A stretch of DNA of 19,890 nt from positions 1 through 19,890 of the forward strand of contig JAKSMH010000003.1 in the NCBI GenBank assembly GCA_024400715.1, written 5' to 3'. A model generated the notes under the pieces. It did not search any database. It was given only the letters and a program-made list of their open reading frames with translations, and was not told the origin of the DNA. Positions 15,668 to 19,890 of the stretch are shown piece by piece. Each line of letters begins with the position of its first letter. Positions within the stretch are counted from its first letter, which is position 1. Position numbers and translations under genes: made by a program. This stretch comes from Bacteroidales bacterium (GTDB lineage Bacteria; Bacteroidota; Bacteroidia; Bacteroidales; WCHB1-69).

Positions 15668-16936
15668 TTATTCGTTTCTCAGTGCTTCAATAGGTCGGAT
15701 GCGTGCCGCCTTGATGGCCGGTGAAAGCCCCGCCACCGTGCCGGCAATAACCAAGACTACCGTCACACCAATAGCTACACTTAAATCTACAGTGGGATTG
15801 TCGAACACCTTAAAGTTTTCACCCATAATTTCCAATGACGAATTTCCGAAAACCGCATTCATGATTTCGCAGGCAATAAGTCCAAGAACCATTCCCATAT
15901 AACCGAAAACTGCCGTAATCGAAATACTTTCGGCCACAATCAATTTCATAATGTCGGCAGGCGTGGCGCCGATGGCTTTGCGTATGCCGAATTCGTGCGT
16001 GCGTTCCTTGACGGTAATGAGCATAATATTGGAAACTCCGACGATGCCTCCCAATAATGTTAGTAAGCCGACTATCCATAGTGACTTTTTAATCATTCCC
16101 ATTCCTTTTTCCATCTGCATGTTTTGGGTAAAACGATTCCAAATCCATATTGCCCCTTCGTCGTCAGGAGCGGCGCGGTGTGCCGTGTTGATGACACTGC
16201 GGTAGTTTTTTCTAAATTCCTCGTTTTCTTCTTCCGTTTGCAAACCATGAAAAGTAAAGGTAATGTAATCTTCGTAGTTGGCTTCGTTGAAAAGCATCTG
16301 CAAGGTGGGGAAGGGAATGAAAACGAAGTTGTTGCGCATATTCTCTTGCGTTTTATATATTCCCACAACTCGATACATGCTATTGTTGAACTTAAGATAC
16401 TCCCCAATGAGTTGCTCATAGTTGGAGCCACCATTCAAAAACTGTTTGGCAAGTTCGCTGGGAATGACAATGCTTTTCCTCCTCATCTCCATATCGGGTT
16501 GGTCGATAAATCTCCCGACGATCATACTTAGCTTGTTTATAGTGAAAATTTTAGGATAACACCCTGATAGATATATGTTTGAATGAAAGTTCTTGTAAGA
16601 TATCACGAATGGTCCTTTTCTAATTTCCGCCGTCACGTCATCAATATGGTCTGAAAAAATATGGCTTTCCGTAAGTTCGATGTCTTTATTATTGAGCATG
16701 ATGTATCGTCCCGCCTTGAGGCCGTCGTATGCCTTGGTGGTAAAGTCGCCGCCTACCATCATCGTATTGGAGGCAAAGTCTTCCTGGCTGTGCGCACTGG
16801 CATTTATTAGCCCGTTGCCGGCACCCAATAGGACAATCAGCATGAAAATACCCCACGCGACAGCCCATCCCGTAAGACAGGTACGCAGTTTATTGCGCTT
16901 GATGGATTCCCAAATTTCTAAAAACAGCTCTCGCAT
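15668..16936 (-). CDS. MacB/FtsX-type ABC transporter permease (first of two)
   Basis: The 422-residue protein has one N-terminal helix (about 19-40, after IKRNKLRTCLTGWAVAWG). A large periplasmic domain follows, containing GRFIDQPDMEMRRKSIVIPS and the VVGIYK strand typical of MacB_PCD. The three C-terminal helices start at LWIVGLLTLLGGIVGVSNIML. The coupling region VKERTHEFGIRKAIGATPADIMKLI and the C-terminus SPAIKAARIRPIEALRNE match FtsX-family permeases. It starts 22 bp after the ATPase gene. The pairing of two non-identical permeases with one ATPase suggests a heterodimeric transmembrane unit; two alternative homodimers are also possible. Confidence 0.93.
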   Translation of the reverse strand: MRELFLEIWESIKRNKLRTCLTGWAVAWGIFMLIVLLGAGNGLINASAHSQEDFASNTMMVGGDFTTKAYDGLKAGRYIMLNNKDIELTESHIFSDHIDDVTAEIRKGPFVISYKNFHSNIYLSGCYPKIFTINKLSMIVGRFIDQPDMEMRRKSIVIPSELAKQFLNGGSNYEQLIGEYLKFNNSMYRVVGIYKTQENMRNNFVFIPFPTLQMLFNEANYEDYITFTFHGLQTEEENEEFRKNYRSVINTAHRAAPDDEGAIWIWNRFTQNMQMEKGMGMIKKSLWIVGLLTLLGGIVGVSNIMLITVKERTHEFGIRKAIGATPADIMKLIVAESISITAVFGYMGMVLGLIACEIMNAVFGNSSLEIMGENFKVFDNPTVDLSVAIGVTVVLVIAGTVAGLSPAIKAARIRPIEALRNE

Positions 16937-16958
16937 TGTTTATTAATATTGGTGAGGT

Positions 16959-17681
16959 TTATTTCATTACGCTTTGTGTACCAAAAATGGAGGATTGATG
17001 TTGGGTGTTCAGGATGGTTTCGCCAATAATTCCATCTTTGATGTGAATGATTTTGTCGGTGCAGTTGGCCACACCGCTTTCGTGGGTTACCACAACAATG
17101 GTGACCTTGTCCTCGTGATTCAATTTGCTGAGCAGTTCCATCACTTCTACCGAAGTCTTGGAATCAAGGGCACCGGTGGGTTCGTCGGCAAGGAGCAGGC
17201 GTGGTTGCGTAATCAGCGAACGGGCAATGGCCACACGTTGCTTTTGACCACCCGACATCTCGTTAGGGTAGTGTTGGGCCCAATCCGTCAGTCCAAAACG
17301 GTCAAGATATTCCAAGGCCAATTCGTGACGTTTTTTGCGGCTGAAACCTTGATAGAACAACGGCAACTCAACATTTTCCACGGCAGTTTTGAATGGGATG
17401 AGGTTGAACGATTGAAAAACGAAGCCAATCATCTTGTTGCGATAGTGGGCCGCTTGCGTTTCATTCAGGTTTTGTATCAGTTTCCCGTCCAAATAATATT
17501 CACCTTGGTCATAATTGTCCAAAATACCTAAAATGTTGAGCAAAGTTGACTTTCCCGAACCGGAAGCTCCCATAATAGAGACAAATTCGCCTTGCCCAAT
17601 AGCCAAGTCAATGCCCTTTAAGACGTGCAGCGGTTGTCCGTTGTTGTAGGTCTTGTGAATGTTTTTCAGTTCAATCAGCAT
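16959..17681 (-). CDS. ABC transporter ATP-binding protein, MacB/LolD type
   Basis: This 240-residue ATPase powers the two downstream permeases. It has Walker A GASGSGKST at 38-46, a Q-loop in GFVFQSFNLIP, the signature MSGGQKQRVAIARSL at 142-156, Walker B LLLADEPTGALD at 162-173 and the switch His200. The ADEPTGALD form and the FQSFNLIP segment are typical of the MacB/LolD/FtsE group of mechanotransmission ABC systems. It follows the PspC-like gene after 41 bp. The substrate cannot be inferred from the ATPase; macrolides, peptides or lipoproteins are all known for relatives. Confidence 0.94.
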   Translation of the reverse strand: MLIELKNIHKTYNNGQPLHVLKGIDLAIGQGEFVSIMGASGSGKSTLLNILGILDNYDQGEYYLDGKLIQNLNETQAAHYRNKMIGFVFQSFNLIPFKTAVENVELPLFYQGFSRKKRHELALEYLDRFGLTDWAQHYPNEMSGGQKQRVAIARSLITQPRLLLADEPTGALDSKTSVEVMELLSKLNHEDKVTIVVVTHESGVANCTDKIIHIKDGIIGETILNTQHQSSIFGTQSVMK

Positions 17682-17722
17682 ATTTTTGAATTCAAGAATT
17701 AGGTGTTCAATAGTTTAAACGA

Positions 17723-19066
17723 TTATTTGCTCGTCTTTGTTGTGTCGGAGGAGTTCTTATTTTTACTGTTTTTAGAATAAGTTTGTGATTTCGATGTTTT
17801 GGAAATTTTCGTAGTTGTGGGGTTGTTGCCGTTGGGATCCCCGGTGCTGATTTGCATTTCAAATCCGTTATCCTTGTTTGCCTTTATGCTGATGTTGACG
17901 TCTTCGCCTTGATCTCCCAGAGCTTCGTAAATTTTATTTACCGCTTCATTAATATTGTCATCAGTCATAGGTTCGCTGCTTTGATAGGAATAACTTTTGT
18001 ATCCATGTTCATCAGTGGTCCACAAATTATCTTCGCTGTTGTCATCCCAATATTCATTTGTGTCGTTTAACGGATCGTATATATTGCCAAATTGGTCAAT
18101 GCTATGTTGAATCCTGTAGTCGATACCAGAATTTTTACCTTCCATAATGCCGAAAAAAATGATGGCGAATAAACTGAGAATCCAGATGGCCAATAGGGTC
18201 CAGCCAACCCATTTGTGTTTGCGACCTTGGTTTCTAAACGCACGTACGCAAAGTACGATGATGCCAATGACCGGGCAGAGGCAGAATACGGCCACACTTG
18301 TTAACAGAGAGATGTCGGTCAGATCGCCAAAACCGCCAGGAGTATATGTGATTAATCCAACGAAAACGGCAATGACGCAACCTAAAAAACAAATGCCGAA
18401 AATGATTCCAATGACAATGCCCAGGCAGATGAGCAAAAACTTGAAGATATTGCCCGCTGTGCTTTTACTTTTAATGTAGTCGCCCGAATTTGTGTGAAAA
18501 TTATTGATATTCTCCAAGGAGGGCTCAATGCCTCGCATTTCCAGCAATTGTGCGGTGGTTTTGGCCTCCGGCATGGCAACAAGGAGGATTAGGTAAATAA
18601 GAAGTCCCCAGCCGAGGCTGATGAGGATAAGCACAATGAATAAAACGCGCATCAGTACTCTCTCCATACCAAAATAGGCGGCAATACCGCTGGCTACGCC
18701 GCCAATGACCTTGTTCTCCGGGTCACGATACAGTTTGCGGTATTTTCTGTTGGGATTTTGGGAGAAACTGCTGTCGTTATTTTCGGAATCGTTTTTATAC
18801 TCCTCTTTTTCATCGCCAAATTGTTCTGGGTGGCCGATAACGTCAATTACTTCATTGATATCGGCAATTTCGATGACATCGCGGTATTGGAGTTTGCATT
18901 TGAGCAGTTCAGCCATTCTTACTTCGATATCCTTGAGAATTTCCTCTCTTTCGTCTTCGGCAAAATGCCTTTCCAACTGAGAAAGGTAATTACTCAGGGT
19001 TTGATAGGCATCTTCGTCGATATTGAAAACGATACCGCCTAAATTGATGGTTGTTGTTCTTTTCAT
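17723..19066 (-). CDS. PspC-domain envelope membrane protein
   Basis: The 447-residue protein begins with a cytoplasmic helical region (1-90) that includes AEDEREEILKDIEVRMAELL and ITDINEVIDVIG-like sequence, resembling the small HAAS-type segments often found with PadR and PspC partners. The PspC domain follows at about 108-168 (KYRKLYRDPENKVIGGVASGIAAYFG, then a helix and PEAKT). Further helices lie at about 207-240, 254-275 and 286-308. A C-terminal soluble region of about 140 residues ends in a Ser/Thr/Lys-rich low-complexity tail. PspC proteins sense or respond to envelope stress in other bacteria. Here the gene starts 4 bp after padR and precedes an exporter, so a sensor or regulatory-partner role is an inference from context. 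The function of the extra domains is unknown. Confidence 0.88.
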   Translation of the reverse strand: MKRTTTINLGGIVFNIDEDAYQTLSNYLSQLERHFAEDEREEILKDIEVRMAELLKCKLQYRDVIEIADINEVIDVIGHPEQFGDEKEEYKNDSENNDSSFSQNPNRKYRKLYRDPENKVIGGVASGIAAYFGMERVLMRVLFIVLILISLGWGLLIYLILLVAMPEAKTTAQLLEMRGIEPSLENINNFHTNSGDYIKSKSTAGNIFKFLLICLGIVIGIIFGICFLGCVIAVFVGLITYTPGGFGDLTDISLLTSVAVFCLCPVIGIIVLCVRAFRNQGRKHKWVGWTLLAIWILSLFAIIFFGIMEGKNSGIDYRIQHSIDQFGNIYDPLNDTNEYWDDNSEDNLWTTDEHGYKSYSYQSSEPMTDDNINEAVNKIYEALGDQGEDVNISIKANKDNGFEMQISTGDPNGNNPTTTKISKTSKSQTYSKNSKNKNSSDTTKTSK

Positions 19067-19070
19067 GATG

Positions 19071-19409
19071 TTATATGTTTTTATTTTTTAATAATTCAAC
19101 TACATTTTTGATTTCTTCCCAACCATTTTCCAGATCGTTGAGAAATTGGCGGCCATCCTCGGTGAGTTCGTAATATTTGCGGGGCGGTCCCTGTACAGAC
19201 TCCTGCCATTGGTAACTAAGGATTCCGCTGCTTTTAAGTCGCGACAGGAGCGGGTAGAGGGTGCCTTCCACCACAATCAGATGGGCTTCCTTTAATTCCG
19301 TGATGATGTCGGTGACATAGACGGGTTTGCGGGCTATGATGAGTAGAATGCAATATTCTAAATAGCCTTTTCGCATTTGTGATTTAACGTTTTCCGCATT
19401 GATGGGCAT
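19071..19409 (-). CDS. PadR-family transcriptional regulator
   Basis: The 112-residue protein is a short PadR regulator with a winged helix. It has MRKGYLEYCILLIIARKPVYVTDIITELKEA at about 12-42, the recognition region VVEGTLYPLLSRLKSSGIL and the wing QGPPRKYYELTEDGRQFL, followed by a short dimerisation helix. Such proteins are usually repressors of the membrane protein and transporter genes beside them. It is the first gene of the operon running through pspC to the tolC-like gene, and its promoter carries a palindrome that is a likely autoregulatory operator (19453-19475). The inducer is unknown. Confidence 0.93.
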   Translation of the reverse strand: MPINAENVKSQMRKGYLEYCILLIIARKPVYVTDIITELKEAHLIVVEGTLYPLLSRLKSSGILSYQWQESVQGPPRKYYELTEDGRQFLNDLENGWEEIKNVVELLKNKNI

Positions 19410-19433
19410 ACCCTTTTCGTTTTAAGTTCGTGG

Positions 19434-19464
19434 CAAAAATAGATGTTTTTATAATACCTTGCAA
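19434..19464 (-). promoter_or_regulatory. Promoter of the padR-pspC-exporter operon
   Basis: On the minus strand, TTG (19464-19462), 20 nt, then TATTTTTG (19441-19434) matches both parts of the Bacteroidetes sigma-ABfr consensus (TTTG, 19-21 nt, TAnnTTTG). Initiation near 19427 would leave a leader of about 18 nt. This is the best two-box promoter in the window. Confidence 0.7.
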
Positions 19465-19475
19465 TGCAAGATACT
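19453..19475. promoter_or_regulatory. Palindromic operator, likely PadR binding site
   Basis: TACCTTGCA (19455-19463) and TGCAAGATA (19465-19473) are inverted arms around a single central A, with one mismatch in nine pairs. The palindrome covers the -33 TTG of the padR promoter, so binding there would block polymerase. PadR proteins commonly repress their own operons from such dyads. That PadR binds here is inferred. Confidence 0.6.
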
Positions 19476-19490
19476 AAATATTAACATTTT

Positions 19491-19616
19491 TTAACATTTA
19501 TACATAACATCTTCTGTTGGTGTCCAACGAGCAAAATTTGGATAGTGGTTCATAAAAACATAAAATCGCACAATGGGATCTTCTCGGATAGGAATTATCT
19601 GCCGACAGTACGTACA
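19491..19616 (-). pseudogene. 3' remnant of an unidentified minus-strand gene
   Basis: The minus-strand frame from the TGA at 19629-19631 to TAA at 19491-19493 reads (HPCQCTYC)RQIIPIREDPIVRF, then YVFMNHYPNFARWTPTEDVMYKC. The composition looks like a real protein C-terminus rather than noise. It has no start codon near its upstream end, where it runs into the transposase-like sequence on the other strand. I do not recognise the family. It most likely is the tail of a gene whose 5' part was lost when the adjacent element recombined in. The exact junction (roughly 19590-19625) is uncertain. Confidence 0.4.
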
Positions 19617-19759
19617 TTGGCAAGGGTGTCAAGAACTTGGTGCACCGTTTTAAGATGAAGGACGACGTAGTCAAACGCAAAGTCAAGGGAAAGAAACTCG
19701 CTCAACGGAAGACGATACTCAATTGGAAAAATGCTTGCTGCAAATGTGGGTTGAATTGA
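19592..19759 (+). pseudogene. Probable transposase C-terminal remnant (IS5-like)
   Basis: The plus frame ELSADSTYIGKGVKNLVHR, then FKMKDDVVKRKVKGKKLAQ, then RKTILNWKNA resembles the ADSAYxG ... ekgxRgkpLt..qk..N..kS region of IS5-family transposases (ISL2/IS1106-like), just ahead of their RVEHVF block. A stop precedes it directly (TAG at 19589-19591), and the frame breaks down before the RVEHVF segment, ending at TGA 19757-19759. Both the N-terminal part and the C-terminus are missing, so it cannot be functional. The assignment rests on pattern memory of the family only. Confidence 0.4.
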
Positions 19760-19890
19760 TAGCAGGCATGCAGTATCAGGGCAAACGCACCAAAATAGGA
19801 ATAAACTGATCCAGAGTGCTGAAAAAACGAGAGGACGTAGATTTTAAGCATTTTTTCACGCAGAGGGCATCAAAAGTGAGCGATTTGAGG
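19760..19890. other. Right window end, no intact gene
   Basis: Short open stretches on both strands are interrupted by stops. Examples are a plus frame through WVELIAGMQYQGKRTKIGIN with a stop at the TGA near 19810, and a minus frame beginning MLKIYVLSFF. The region may be further decayed insertion sequence DNA, but no motif confirms this. Confidence 0.3.

Noticed and set aside
19498..19686. 62-residue minus-strand open frame at the right end
   Set aside because: The neighbouring minus frame ending at 19491 and the plus transposase-like frame look more like protein. This one is probably a shadow of both.
1..19890. CRISPR arrays, tRNA or rRNA genes
   Set aside because: No regularly spaced repeats and no cloverleaf or rRNA signature sequences were recognised on reading the window.

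Overview
The window looks like a chromosomal segment of a member of the Bacteroidetes, probably of the order Bacteroidales. Several observations support this: a secreted protease with a type IX secretion (Por) sorting tail and a BACON-like domain, a GldA-type ABC ATPase, a transcription terminator Rho with a very long charged N-terminal extension, and AT-rich intergenic DNA with repeated matches to the Bacteroidetes -7 promoter element TAnnTTTG. Shine-Dalgarno sites are not obvious. TAA, TGA and TAG all serve as stops (TAG ends rho and the small membrane protein gene), so the code appears standard.

Layout, left to right. (1) 1-447, minus: the N-terminal part of a DNA cytosine-5 methyltransferase, cut by the window edge, with an apparent +1 frameshift in an A7 tract just after its start. 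(2) 693-3706, minus: tilS, a small four-helix membrane protein and the cysteine desulfurase sufS, joined by 14-bp and 8-bp overlaps. sufS carries an in-frame amber codon ahead of its catalytic cysteine. (3) 3814-6546, minus: a class II (adenosylcobalamin-dependent) ribonucleotide reductase ending at a good intrinsic terminator. (4) 6952-8937, minus: a T9SS-exported trypsin-like serine protease. (5) 9156-10964, plus: rho, the only clear intact plus-strand gene, divergent from the protease and followed by a strong terminator. (6) 11046-11789, minus: a GldA-like ABC ATPase. (7) 11972-19409, minus: a seven-gene operon padR - pspC-like - ABC ATPase - MacB-type permease - MacB-type permease - membrane fusion protein - TolC-like outer membrane protein. 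(8) 19491-19890: decayed DNA with a 3' gene remnant on the minus strand abutting a probable IS5-type transposase remnant on the plus strand.

The operon in (7) is the most system-like part of the window. A PadR repressor and a PspC-type envelope protein sit first, followed by a complete MacAB-TolC-like transenvelope exporter with two different FtsX/MacB permeases for one ATPase. Upstream of padR is a promoter with both Bacteroidetes elements (TTG, 20 bp, TATTTTTG), and a near-perfect palindrome covers its -33 element, which is a plausible PadR autoregulatory operator. I see no CRISPR array, tRNA, rRNA or recognisable riboswitch. Most genes are core or common Bacteroidetes functions. I did not find a clearly new system; the disrupted sufS, the frameshifted methyltransferase and the PadR operator are the items most worth following up.
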